This document shows positions 8,322-16,441 of a DNA stretch of 35,591 nt, piece after piece. Position numbers and translations under genes: made by a program. The first letter of the stretch is position 1; each line of letters begins with the position of its first letter. Below the pieces are notes generated by a model that made no database searches, was not told the DNA's origin, and saw only the letters and a program-made list of their open reading frames with translations. Source of the stretch: Pseudomonadota bacterium (GTDB lineage: Bacteria > Pseudomonadota > Gammaproteobacteria > Burkholderiales > Burkholderiaceae_C); assembly GCA_018241185.1 (NCBI GenBank), contig JAFEEH010000235.1:1-35591 (forward strand), in the 5' to 3' direction.

Positions 8322-9002
8322 TCATCGCAATGCGCTGATGAGCTGTGCGCGAGAGCGCATGCCGAACTGCAGCAGCAGGGTCGACACATGGTTCTTGACC
8401 GTGCCTTCGCTGAGGAAGGACAGCTGCGCGATCTCGCGGTTGGACTTGCCGGCCAGGAGCCAGTCGAGGATTTCCACCTGGCGCGGGGTGAGCTGCTGCA
8501 GCGGCAGGTCGGGCATGGTCTGCGTCTCGCGGGCCATTGCAGGAGGCGTGGGCGGCGGCAAGGCGCCGAGGTCGTGCTCCTGCACGTAGCGCAGCACCTC
8601 GCCCAGGTGGCCCGACTTGGGCAGGAAGGCCAGCGCCCCGAGCGTGAGCGCGCCCTGCATCAGCACCGGGTTGCCAGTGCCCGACAGCACGATGACGCGC
8701 GAGGCGGGAAAAGCCCGGCGGAAGCGCACCAGCGTGTCGAGCCCCTGCGCGTCGGGCAGCTCCAGGTCCAGCAGCACCAGGTGGAGCGACGCCGCATGGC
8801 TGGCGTACAGCGCCAGCGCGTCGGCAAGGCTGCGCGCCTCGTACACCGGCACGCTGCGCGTCTGCATCAGCAGCAGCGCGCGCAGGCCCAGGCGCACCAG
8901 CTCGTGGTCGTCCACCACGAGGATCCCGCGTGCCGGCAATGCGGACTCGGCCTCGCCGGGCGGCGGCGCGGCCTGCGGCGGCGAGGGGTGGACGGCGGCC
9001 AT
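8322..9002 (-). CDS. NarL/LuxR-type response regulator
   Basis: 226 residues. The receiver domain (about 26-140) has the acidic pair D31-D32, phosphoacceptor D79 in 'LVLLDLELPDAQG', S107 and K129 ('FLPKS'). The LuxR-type DNA-binding domain occupies about 168-224 ('LTPRQVEILDWLLAGKSNRE', then 'SFLSEGTVKNHVSTLL'). A 25-residue Pro/Ala-rich N-terminal leader precedes the receiver. It is the first gene of a two-gene operon with the hybrid kinase. The intergenic region upstream holds a 10-bp palindrome GGCCTAGGCC (9073-9082) and a 71-bp repeat. The lipoprotein downstream on the same strand is a candidate target, by position only. Confidence 0.93.
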   Translation of the reverse strand: MAAVHPSPPQAAPPPGEAESALPARGILVVDDHELVRLGLRALLLMQTRSVPVYEARSLADALALYASHAASLHLVLLDLELPDAQGLDTLVRFRRAFPASRVIVLSGTGNPVLMQGALTLGALAFLPKSGHLGEVLRYVQEHDLGALPPPTPPAMARETQTMPDLPLQQLTPRQVEILDWLLAGKSNREIAQLSFLSEGTVKNHVSTLLLQFGMRSRAQLISALR

Positions 9003-9072
9003 GGCGCGGGCATCTTAGGCCGGCATCCACAGCGGCGGAAGTGACGAAAGTCAGTCCCGCGCACCGCCATCC

Positions 9073-9082
9073 GGCCTAGGCC
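9073..9082. promoter_or_regulatory. Short palindrome upstream of response-regulator operon
   Basis: Perfect 10-bp palindrome GGCCTAGGCC, 71-80 bases upstream of the response-regulator start. It may be an autoregulatory site, but in DNA this GC-rich a 10-bp palindrome can arise by chance. Confidence 0.2.
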
Positions 9083-9098
9083 TGAAGGCCGAACAGCA

Positions 9099-9169
9099 GA
9101 TCGTCACGTTTGTGACGAGTTTGGCGCAAGCGCCCGGCTGGCGGGCGCCGCGGGCCGATTGCACTTTGC
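9099..9169. repeat. 71-bp two-hairpin intergenic repeat, copy 2
   Basis: The best-preserved copy. Hairpin one is TCGTCAC-GTTT-GTGACGA (perfect 7-bp arms, 9101-9118). Hairpin two is GCGCCCG-GCTGG-CGGGCGC. The tail is GGCCGATTGCACTTTGC. It is 90% identical to copy 1. It lies 19 bases past the stop of the glycosidase gene (9189), with the tail nearest the stop codon. Confidence 0.88.
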
Positions 9170-9188
9170 AATTCCGGCGTTCCGTGCA

Positions 9189-10373
9189 CTACCAACCCGC
9201 AGGCGCGCCATCGAGCGCGCGCTGCGCCAGCAGGAAGGTGGCCGCATTCCAGCTCTGCCCCGCCATGCCCATGGGCGCCAGCGTCCTGCCGTGGAACCAC
9301 TCGGTGAAGCGCCAGTCGCCGTGCGCGTTCGCCTGCGCCAGGCGCAGCAGCGCGGCGTGCGCCTCGTCGCGCAGCCCCAGTTGTGCCAGTGCCATGACCC
9401 AGAAGCCGCCGACGAAGGGCCACAGCCCGCCGTTGTGGTACTGGTGCACCAGGTTCTGCTGGTGGCGCCCCATGTACGCGCGCCACAGTTCGTGGCTGGG
9501 TGCCATCGGGTGCAGCGTGACGCGCACGGGCCAGGGCTCGGCCGCGCGCGCCGCATCGATGGTGTGCACGATGCGGTGCGCCATCGACTCGTCGGCCACG
9601 CCCGCCAGCACCGCGAGCACGTTGCCGAACACGTCGCCCTCGTCGCCCACGAAGGAGAGGTTGACGAAGCTCAGGTACAGGCCCGGGTCGCGCCGACCTC
9701 GCCGTGCGTAATGCCGCAGCAGGCGCGCGCGGTGGTACTCGGGCAGGTCGCGCTGGAAGGGGTTGAAGAGGTGGTTGAAGTGGTGACGCGTCTCGTCGGC
9801 ATGCGCGAGCGCGAAGCGGCGCTTGACCTCGGCCCACAGCGCGTTGGTGTAGAGCACGTAGCCCGAGCGCGGCATGATGTCGGCCCAGTCGCTGGCCTCG
9901 TTCTGCTGCAGCAGGCGGAAGTGCTGGTGCTCCTGCGCCAGCAGCCACTGGATGGCCAGCGCCACCTCGCGCGACCAGTGCGTGGCACCCACGGCGCCGT
10001 GCGCACGCACATGGTCCACCGCGATGAGCCACCACAGCGTCGCGTCGATGCAGCCGAGGTACCAGAAGTCCGCGTCCTGCCCTTCCGGGTCGACGTACTT
10101 GGGGATCTGTCCGTTGGCCGCCTGCTGCGCCGCCAGCGCATCGAGGCTGGCGACCGCGCCCTGCTCCAGCGCCGCCACGCCGCTGCCGCACATCGCCATC
10201 ACGCAGATCGCCGCGTCGCGGCCGAAGATGCGCGTGTAGCGCCGCGCCACCGCCGCCTCGGTGCGGCTGGCGGCGAGGATCCCGTGCGGGGTGAGGTTGG
10301 CCTGGAGCAGGGCGAGCGACTCGCGCCTGGCGTCAGCGAGGAAGGACGAAGGCGAATGGGCAGAGGGCGTCAT
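9189..10373 (-). CDS. GH100-like (alkaline/neutral invertase-type) six-hairpin glycosidase
   Basis: 394 residues without a signal peptide, so cytoplasmic. Two regions resemble GH100 invertases. 'YLGCIDATLWWLIAVDHV' around D110 matches the 'VDSGLWWIILLRAY' region holding the general acid. 'FTEWFHGRTLAPMGMAGQSW' around E358 matches the 'PEYYDG…QTWS' region holding the second acid. The intervening 'YHNGGLWPFVGGFWV' is a hallmark of alpha/alpha-toroid glycosidases, also seen in amylo-alpha-1,6-glucosidases. Predicted role is hydrolysis of sucrose or a related alpha-glucoside; the family assignment is by remembered motifs. The start at 10371-10373 gives MTPSAHSPSS; upstream in-frame sequence to 10481 is not family-like. 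It stands alone, divergent from a LysR gene, with a repeat just after its stop. Confidence 0.7.
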   Translation of the reverse strand: MTPSAHSPSSFLADARRESLALLQANLTPHGILAASRTEAAVARRYTRIFGRDAAICVMAMCGSGVAALEQGAVASLDALAAQQAANGQIPKYVDPEGQDADFWYLGCIDATLWWLIAVDHVRAHGAVGATHWSREVALAIQWLLAQEHQHFRLLQQNEASDWADIMPRSGYVLYTNALWAEVKRRFALAHADETRHHFNHLFNPFQRDLPEYHRARLLRHYARRGRRDPGLYLSFVNLSFVGDEGDVFGNVLAVLAGVADESMAHRIVHTIDAARAAEPWPVRVTLHPMAPSHELWRAYMGRHQQNLVHQYHNGGLWPFVGGFWVMALAQLGLRDEAHAALLRLAQANAHGDWRFTEWFHGRTLAPMGMAGQSWNAATFLLAQRALDGAPAGW

Positions 10374-10542
10374 GCGGCGAGCAAGGGCGGGGTCCGTGCG
10401 GTCGCCCGCATTGTCGCGGCGGTATGCTGGCATCCCGCCCTGCCGCCTACGCCATGTCCCTGCGATCCGCCACCGCCCCAACCACCCTGCCCTTGCCCCC
10501 TGGGGCGTGGACCCGCGGACCGGGCCGCCTGACAGCTGCGTG

Positions 10543-11547
10543 ATGTCCGCCGTGGACCTGCGAGCCCTGCGCTACTTCATCGCCGTGCTGGAAGCAGGCA
10601 GCCTTTCGCGGGCCGCCGGCACGCTCTATATCGCGCAGCCCGCGCTCACGGCGCAGATCAAGAAGCTGGAGGCAGAGCTGGGCACGCAGTTGTTCGACCG
10701 CTCGCACGCCGGCGTCACGCCCACGCCGGCCGGCTTGCAGCTGTACGAGGACGCGCGCCGCCTGCTCAGCGACGCCGACGCGATGCGCGAGCGCATCCAG
10801 CGGCTGCCGCAGGGGCCGGAGGGTTCCGTCACGGTGGCACTGCCCTTCCTGCTGGCCTCGCTGCTGATGGGCCCGGTGCTGGCCCGGTTGAAGTCCACGC
10901 ATCCGCGCATCCGCGTCTTCGTCCTGGACGACCTGAGCCTGCTGGTGAAGAAGGCGATGCTCGACCGGCGGGCCGACGTCGGCCTGCTGGTCGATTCGCC
11001 GCAGGTCGACGGCCTGAGCTGCCGGCCGCTGGCCCGTGAGCCCATGTTCTTCTGCGGCTGTGACAGCACAGGCGAGATCGCTCGTCTTCTGCAGCCGCCG
11101 GCCGGCAGGAAGACGACCACGCGCCGGCGCGCCAACGCGGTCCCCGAAATCGACTTCGCGCTGGCCGCCGCGCAGCCTCTGGTGCTGCAGTCCCGGCGCT
11201 TCGCCATCCGGCGCGCCGTGGAAGATGCTGCGGCCGCGCTGGGCGTGGCGCTCGACATCGTGCACGAGCACGATTCGACGCGCGTGATCCGCTCGCTCTA
11301 CACCAGCGGTGCCGGCTTCACCTTCACGCCGGCATGCGCGCTGCCCGAGGCCTCGACACCGGCCCGGCCAGGATGGATCGTCGCGCGCGTCGTGCGCCCC
11401 GACCTGTCGCGCACCTACACGCTCGCCACGCCGGCCGGGCGCGCACCGGATGCCGCCACCGAGGTGGTGATCGACACGCTGGCCGGCGAAGCGCGGCGGA
11501 TGATCGAAGCCGGCGAGTGGAACGCGCAGTGGCTCGGCAGGCGGTGA
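10543..11547 (+). CDS. LysR-family transcriptional regulator
   Basis: 334 residues. The N-terminal winged helix-turn-helix (about 3-62; 'LRALRYFIAVLEAGSLSRAA', then 'IAQPALTAQIKKLEAELGTQ') is followed by a substrate-binding domain (about 90-310). The protein resembles the NAC/CatM-like LysR set that controls degradative genes. An Arg-rich insert ('GRKTTTRRRANA') lies in the effector domain. ATG 10543 is directly preceded by an in-frame GTG, so the start may be one codon longer. It lies in the same direction as, and 134 bases before, the CoA ligase/acyl-CoA dehydrogenase cluster, which it probably controls; it is also divergent from the glycosidase gene. The effector is unknown, perhaps the acid or CoA ester handled by the cluster. 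Confidence 0.9.
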   Translation: MSAVDLRALRYFIAVLEAGSLSRAAGTLYIAQPALTAQIKKLEAELGTQLFDRSHAGVTPTPAGLQLYEDARRLLSDADAMRERIQRLPQGPEGSVTVALPFLLASLLMGPVLARLKSTHPRIRVFVLDDLSLLVKKAMLDRRADVGLLVDSPQVDGLSCRPLAREPMFFCGCDSTGEIARLLQPPAGRKTTTRRRANAVPEIDFALAAAQPLVLQSRRFAIRRAVEDAAAALGVALDIVHEHDSTRVIRSLYTSGAGFTFTPACALPEASTPARPGWIVARVVRPDLSRTYTLATPAGRAPDAATEVVIDTLAGEARRMIEAGEWNAQWLGRR

Positions 11548-11681
11548 CGGGTCGCGCCAGCCATCAATTCGGGTGATCGCCCCGCATCACCAAACCGTAT
11601 TTCCGCGATAGCCGCTCTTCTGGAACAGTGCGTCCCAGGTGCCGGGTGCCATGCCACCGGCACGACTTCCAGGAGACAGCC

Positions 11682-13268
11682 ATCAATTCCCATCCCGCAC
11701 ATCCTTCGCCGGTCACCCGCCCCGTGGCGAACGTCGGCATGCTCGTGGCCCGCAGCGCGCGCGCGCATGGCCGCCGCATCGCCGTGTCGAGCCCCGCGCG
11801 CACGCTGACCTACGCCGAGCTCGAACAGCGCAGCAACCGCCTGGCCAACGCGCTGCTGGGCCTGGGTCTCGCGCGCGGCGACCGCGTGGGCATCTACCTG
11901 CCCAACTGCACCGAGATCGTCGAGATCGAGATCGCCTGCTACAAGGCCGGCCTGGTCAAGGCGCCGTTCAACGCGCGCCTGTCGCCGGCCGAGGTCGGCG
12001 AGATCGCGGCCAACAGCGAGGCGTCGGTCATCGTCACCACGCGCGAGCGCGCCGAGCAGTTCCGCCCGCACATCCGAGGGGAGATGCCGCGCCTGCTGCT
12101 GCTCGACGGCGACGCCGCAACGAACTACGACGCCGCGCTGGCCCGCGCCAGCGATGCCTTCACGCCGGTCGAGGTGCATGCCGACGAGCTGGCGGTGCTG
12201 CACTACACCTCGGGTTCCTCGGGCGTGCTCAAGGCCGCCATGCAGACCTTCGGCAACCGCCTGGCGCAGCTGCGCAAGTTCCTCATCCGCTCCGAAGGCA
12301 TGCGCGAGGGCCACATCCTGGGCCTGGTGGGGCCGATCACGCACGCCTCGGGCATGCAGATCGTGCCCGCGCTGTGCAACGGCGTGACGATCCGCCTCTT
12401 CTCGGGCTTCGAGCCCGCGCGCTTCATGGCTGACATGCGCGCCGACCGCGTGACGCACACCTTCATGGTGCCGACCATGATCAACATGCTGCTGGGCGAG
12501 CTGCAGGGTCGCTACCGCCCGCTGCCCGACCTGCAGCGCCTGGGCTACGGCGCGGCGCCGATGGCGCCCGCGCGCATCCTGCAGGCCATGGACGTGTTCG
12601 GCCCGGTCCTGTCGCAGGGCTACGGCGCCGGCGAGACGACTTCGGGCGTGTGCGGCCTGTCGGCCGACGACCACCTGTACGCCCGCGCCGCACGGCCGGA
12701 GCGCCTGGCCTCCTGCGGCCGGCCGTATCTCGAATGCGACGTGCAGATCCTCGACGACGCGGGCCAGCCGGTGGCGCAGGGCGAGATCGGCGAAATCGTG
12801 GTGGGTGGCGAGGACATCTTCGCCGGCTACTGGCGCGCGCCCGAGCTGACGGCCGAGGTGCTGAAGGACGGCCGTTACCACACGGGCGACCTGGCCCGCA
12901 TGGACGACGAGGGCTATGTCTACATCGTCGACCGCAAGAAGGACATGGTCATCAGCGGCGGCTTCAACGTCTACCCGTCCGAGGTCGAAGCCGTCCTGTT
13001 CCAGCACGAGGCGGTGCAGGAGGCCTGCGTGTTCGCCATCCCCGACGACAAGTGGGGCGAATCGGTGGCGGCGCACGTGGTGCTCAAGCCCGGCCGCCCG
13101 ACCGACGCGGCGCTGATCGACGCCTTCTGCGCCGAGCGCCTGGCCGGCTTCAAGCGGCCGCGGCGGCTGGAGTTCGTCGACACGCTGCCCAAGAACCCCA
13201 ACGGCAAGGTGATGCGCAAGGCGGTGCAGGCGCCGTACTGGGCCGGCCAGACGCGAATGGTGAACTGA
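11682..13268 (+). CDS. AMP-dependent acyl-CoA synthetase/ligase (ANL superfamily)
   Basis: About 528 residues. It activates a carboxylic acid to acyl-AMP and then to a CoA thioester. Motifs, numbered from 11682: P-loop 'YTSGSSGVLKA' at 175 (Pro replaced by Leu relative to TSGTTGxPKG), A5 'YGAGETT' at 314, A7 'YHTGDLARMDDEGYVYIVDR' at 399, hinge 'KKDMVISGGFNVYP', and catalytic lysine K509 in 'NPNGKVMRK'. The start is odd. The only convincing Shine-Dalgarno (AGGAGA, 11671-11676) precedes an ATC codon at 11682. In-frame ATG/GTG candidates are 11628 (GTG), 11724 (GTG) and 11736 (ATG), none with a good ribosome site. Its stop overlaps the acyl-CoA dehydrogenase start by one base (TGATG). The acid substrate is unknown; medium-chain or aromatic acids are both possible. 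Confidence 0.88.
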   Translation: MNSHPAHPSPVTRPVANVGMLVARSARAHGRRIAVSSPARTLTYAELEQRSNRLANALLGLGLARGDRVGIYLPNCTEIVEIEIACYKAGLVKAPFNARLSPAEVGEIAANSEASVIVTTRERAEQFRPHIRGEMPRLLLLDGDAATNYDAALARASDAFTPVEVHADELAVLHYTSGSSGVLKAAMQTFGNRLAQLRKFLIRSEGMREGHILGLVGPITHASGMQIVPALCNGVTIRLFSGFEPARFMADMRADRVTHTFMVPTMINMLLGELQGRYRPLPDLQRLGYGAAPMAPARILQAMDVFGPVLSQGYGAGETTSGVCGLSADDHLYARAARPERLASCGRPYLECDVQILDDAGQPVAQGEIGEIVVGGEDIFAGYWRAPELTAEVLKDGRYHTGDLARMDDEGYVYIVDRKKDMVISGGFNVYPSEVEAVLFQHEAVQEACVFAIPDDKWGESVAAHVVLKPGRPTDAALIDAFCAERLAGFKRPRRLEFVDTLPKNPNGKVMRKAVQAPYWAGQTRMVN

Positions 13269-14503
13269 TGGACGCGACGACCACCCCCTCCTCTTCGACG
13301 ACGGCCACGACCGGCGGCGAACGCTTCTTCGCCGGCCCCTTCGAAGGCTCCGAACGCGCGGCGACAGTCATCGCGCAGGTCACGACTTTCCTCGATGGCG
13401 AGCTGGCCGAGCTGGCGCGCGAACACGTCATCGACCACGAGCACGGCGCCGACCGCGCGCTGCTGCAGCGCGTCTGGAAGCGCTCGCGCGAGCTCGGCTT
13501 CTACGGCATGACGCTGCCGGAGAAGATGGGCGGCCTGGGCCTGTCCGTGCTCGACCACGTGCTGGTGAAGGAAGCGATCTACGCGACCGGCTCGCCTTTC
13601 GCGCCGCACGTCTTCGGCGAGCTGAGCGGCCCGCCGCGCGTGGGCGCGCTGGCCCGATTCGCCACGCCCCTGCAGATGCAGCGCTTCATCCTGCCGGTGG
13701 CCCAGGCCGAGAAGGCGATCTGCTTCGCGCTGACCGAAGCCGAGGCCGGATCGGACGCCGGCAACGTACAGACGCACGCGGTGCGCGACGGCGATGACTA
13801 TGTCATCAACGGCCGCAAGCGCTTCATCTCGGGCTCGCCCTTCGCGGACTTCGCGGTGCTCGTCGCCTCCACGGCCGCCGATCCGGCGCAGCGCGAGGTC
13901 TCGGCCTTCTTCGTCGACCTGCATGCGCCGGGCGTGCGCGTGGAGTCGGGCTACAAGACCATGGCCGGGCAGTCGAGCACCGGCGACATCGTGTTCGATA
14001 ACCACCGCGTGCCGGCCACGCAATTGATCGGCGAGCCCGGCCGCGGCCTGGCGCTGGCGCTGGGGCGCATCACCGTCAACCGCCTGCTGCACTGCCCGGC
14101 GATGGTCGGCCTGGCCACCGTCGCGTTGCGCGATGCGCGTGACTACGCGATGCAGCGCAAGCAGTTCGGCCGTGCCATCGGCCAGTTCCAGGCCATCCAG
14201 CACATGCTGGCCGAGATGTCCACCGACCTGGCCGCGGCCCGCGCGCTCATGCTGCATACCGCGCGCCAGCTCGACGCCGGCATCGACGGCCGCGCCGAAA
14301 GCTCGATGGCCAAGCTCTGCTGTTCCGAAACGGCTTTTCGCGTGGCCGACCGCGCGGTGCAGATCCACGGCGGCGAAGGCATCGTGCAGGGGCGGCGGGT
14401 GGAGTTCCTCTTCCGCATGCTGCGCATGTACCGCGTGCTCACCGGCACGAGCGAGATCCAGAAGAACACGATCGCCAGGGAACTGCTGGGCGACACGCGC
14501 TGA
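13268..14503 (+). CDS. Acyl-CoA dehydrogenase-family flavoprotein, atypical active site
   Basis: 411 residues with the three ACAD domains: helical N-domain (~50-160), beta-domain with 'FALTEAEAGSDAGNVQT' (~165-270), and C-terminal helical domain with 'QRKQFGRAIGQFQAIQHMLA' and 'AVQIHGGEGIVQG'. It would use FAD to desaturate an acyl-CoA. The usual catalytic glutamate near the C-terminus ('YEGTSEIQ') is replaced: the sequence reads 'RVLTGTSEIQKN' with T392. The alternative glutamate of isovaleryl/long-chain enzymes appears to be Asn ('ITVNRLLHCP'). The 'NRLLHC' segment resembles ACAD10/11-like enzymes ('GRIHHC'). An 18-residue Ser/Thr-rich N-terminal tail is unusual. It is translationally coupled to the CoA ligase (one-base overlap), so it should act on that ligase's product. 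Confidence 0.92.
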   Translation: MDATTTPSSSTTATTGGERFFAGPFEGSERAATVIAQVTTFLDGELAELAREHVIDHEHGADRALLQRVWKRSRELGFYGMTLPEKMGGLGLSVLDHVLVKEAIYATGSPFAPHVFGELSGPPRVGALARFATPLQMQRFILPVAQAEKAICFALTEAEAGSDAGNVQTHAVRDGDDYVINGRKRFISGSPFADFAVLVASTAADPAQREVSAFFVDLHAPGVRVESGYKTMAGQSSTGDIVFDNHRVPATQLIGEPGRGLALALGRITVNRLLHCPAMVGLATVALRDARDYAMQRKQFGRAIGQFQAIQHMLAEMSTDLAAARALMLHTARQLDAGIDGRAESSMAKLCCSETAFRVADRAVQIHGGEGIVQGRRVEFLFRMLRMYRVLTGTSEIQKNTIARELLGDTR

Positions 14504-14551
14504 CGCGCCGACGCCGCACCCCGGACCCGAACAACACAGGAGACGACAGAC

Positions 14552-15538
14552 ATGCATTCCCTCACCCGCCGCACGCTGCTGGCGCAGGCGTTGGCCGCCG
14601 CCGCGGCACCTGCCTTCGCCGCTTCGCCGGCCCACGCCGACACGTACCCCAGCCGCCCGATCAAGTGGGTGGTGCCCTTCCTCGCCGGGACCGCGCCGGA
14701 CATCACCGCCCGCGTGGTGGCCGAAGCGGTGGCACCGCTGCTGGGCCAACCGGTGGTGATCGAGAACAAGGGTGGCGCGGCCGGCAACCTGGGCGCGCGC
14801 ATCGTGGCCAATGCCCCGGCCGATGGCTACACCTGGATCTACTCCAGCGCGCCGATGGCCGCCAACATGCGCATGTACAAGGAGCCGGGCTTCGACGCCA
14901 TGAAGGACTTCCGCCACGTGATGCGGCTGTCGAGTTCCGACATCGTGGTCGTCGTCAACGCGACCAGCGACATCCGCACGCTCGACGACCTGCTGGTCAA
15001 AGCGCGTGCGCAGCCCGGCGTGCTGAACTACGCCTCCGGCGGCGTGGGCACGCCCTCGCACCTGGGCGTCGAGATGCTGCTGTCGGAAGGCAAGGCGAGC
15101 GCCACGCACGTGCCCTACAAGGGCGCATCGGAGCTGGTCAATGCCGTGCTCGGCGGCCAGGTCACCTTCGGCGCGCCGATCTTCTCGGTCGCCTACCCGC
15201 AGATCAAGGCCGGCAAGCTGCGACCCCTGGCCGTCGCAGGCACCCGGCGCAACGCCCTGCTGCCGCAGGTGCCGACGCTGGCCGAACTCGGCATGAAGGA
15301 CCTGGTGCTCACCTCCTGGGGCGGCATCTCGGTGCCGCGCGCCACGCCCGATGCGGTGGTGGCACGCATCCAGGCCGCCTTCGCCGAGGCCATGAAGCAG
15401 CCGAAGGTGATTGCCGGACTCACCGACCTGGGCGGACAGGTCGACATGCAGGACGGCGCCACCTATACCCGCGGCTTCACGCAGGAGATGGCGCTGACCG
15501 AGACCATGATGAAGAAGGCCGGGCTGGAAGCCATGTAG
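14552..15538 (+). CDS. Bug-family (TctC-like) periplasmic substrate-binding protein
   Basis: 328 residues, full length for the family. An N-terminal signal peptide (RRTLLAQALAAAAAPAFA, cleavage about residue 25-30; twin-arginine-like) precedes 'YPSRPIKWVVPFLAGTAPDI' and the conserved 'APADGYTWIYSS', with 'NYASGGVGTPSHLGVEMLL' and 'HVPYKGASELVNAVLGGQV' in the ligand-binding lobes. A strong AGGAGA at 14538-14543 sets the start. It lies 48 bases after the acyl-CoA dehydrogenase in the same operon, so it probably binds the organic acid or precursor used by this cluster. The membrane subunits TctA and TctB are absent from the window, so any transport partner must be elsewhere, or the protein serves as a sensor for a regulatory system. 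Confidence 0.93.
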   Translation: MHSLTRRTLLAQALAAAAAPAFAASPAHADTYPSRPIKWVVPFLAGTAPDITARVVAEAVAPLLGQPVVIENKGGAAGNLGARIVANAPADGYTWIYSSAPMAANMRMYKEPGFDAMKDFRHVMRLSSSDIVVVVNATSDIRTLDDLLVKARAQPGVLNYASGGVGTPSHLGVEMLLSEGKASATHVPYKGASELVNAVLGGQVTFGAPIFSVAYPQIKAGKLRPLAVAGTRRNALLPQVPTLAELGMKDLVLTSWGGISVPRATPDAVVARIQAAFAEAMKQPKVIAGLTDLGGQVDMQDGATYTRGFTQEMALTETMMKKAGLEAM

Positions 15539-15691
15539 CCGCGTGTGAAGCGCGCTCTTCGCTGAGCCGAAGCTGACCGTCGACAGGCGCGGTGTTGGAG
15601 TCGTCCTACAGGCCTGCGTCGGGCATCCGGCGCATTCTCGAAGCCCGCACCACAACAACACCGGCGCCTCCCCAGCCGCCGCCAAGACGCG

Positions 15692-16426
15692 ATGAACGAG
15701 CCGTCCCGCCCGGCGAGGCGCAGCTTCCTGCGCCAGTCCGTAGTCCTCGTCCCTGCCACGGTCACGCTCGCCGGTGCCGGCACGGTGGTCGCCCAGAATG
15801 CCGGCGCTCCACCCGGCAGCCCGGCACCCGCAACTGCCGCGACGCCCTACACGCCCACGTACTTCAACGCCGACGAATGGGCCTTCGTGCGGGCCGCCGT
15901 CGCGCGGCTGATTCCTTCGGACGACAGCGGCCCAGGTGCCATCGAGGCCGGCGTGCCGGAGTTCATCGACCGGCAGATGGAAAGCGCGTGGGGGCATGGG
16001 GCGCTCTGGTACATGCAGGGGCCTTTTGCCGCGGACGCATCGCCCCTCTTCGGCTACCAGGGCCGCATGCCGCCGCGCGAGCTGTACCGCGCGGCCATTG
16101 CCGCCATCGACGCGCACTGCCGCAAGGAGCGTGGCGGCAAGCGCTTTGCCGAGCTCGATGCCGCCGCGCAGGACGAATTGCTGACGGCCATGAGCAAGGG
16201 CGCCGTCCAGCTCGAAGGTGCTGGCGCGCAGGACTTCTTCGGCTTCCTGCTGCAGAACACCAAGGAAGGCTACTTCAGCGACCCGATCCACGGGGGCAAC
16301 AAGAACGCCGCCGCCTGGGCCATGATCGGATTCCCGGGTGCGCGCGCCGATTTCCTCGACTGGGTGCAGCGGCCGGGCGTTCGTTACCCGCTGCCTCCGG
16401 TGAGCATCGCCGGGCCGCAGGGCTGA
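15692..16426 (+). CDS. Gluconate 2-dehydrogenase subunit 3-family protein (Tat-exported small subunit)
   Basis: 244 residues. The N-terminus carries a twin-arginine signal ('RRSFLRQSVVLVPATVTLAG', residues about 9-28). The mature part matches the small (gamma) subunit of FAD-dependent gluconate/glucose dehydrogenases ('FNADEWAFVRAAVARLIPSD', 'GVPEFIDRQMESAWGHGA', 'FFGFLLQNTKEGYFSDPIHG', 'WAMIGFPGA'). In characterised relatives this subunit supplies the Tat signal that carries the signal-less flavoprotein to the periplasm. The GMC flavoprotein follows 15 bases downstream and the triheme cytochrome after that, the same order as in Burkholderia FAD glucose dehydrogenase. The ribosome site is weak. 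The 153-base gap before it holds no recognisable element and could carry a separate promoter. Confidence 0.9.
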   Translation: MNEPSRPARRSFLRQSVVLVPATVTLAGAGTVVAQNAGAPPGSPAPATAATPYTPTYFNADEWAFVRAAVARLIPSDDSGPGAIEAGVPEFIDRQMESAWGHGALWYMQGPFAADASPLFGYQGRMPPRELYRAAIAAIDAHCRKERGGKRFAELDAAAQDELLTAMSKGAVQLEGAGAQDFFGFLLQNTKEGYFSDPIHGGNKNAAAWAMIGFPGARADFLDWVQRPGVRYPLPPVSIAGPQG

Positions 16427-16441
16427 ACGGGGGCGCGACGC

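Noticed and set aside
6490-9045. Shared AAGTGAC-type words upstream of the lipoprotein and the response-regulator operon as a common regulator site
   Set aside because: The common part is too short, and not symmetric, to distinguish from chance.
10420-10450. Sigma-54-like promoter (TGGCAT … TGC) before the LysR gene
   Set aside because: Spacing between the GG and GC elements is one base off and the flanks do not match.
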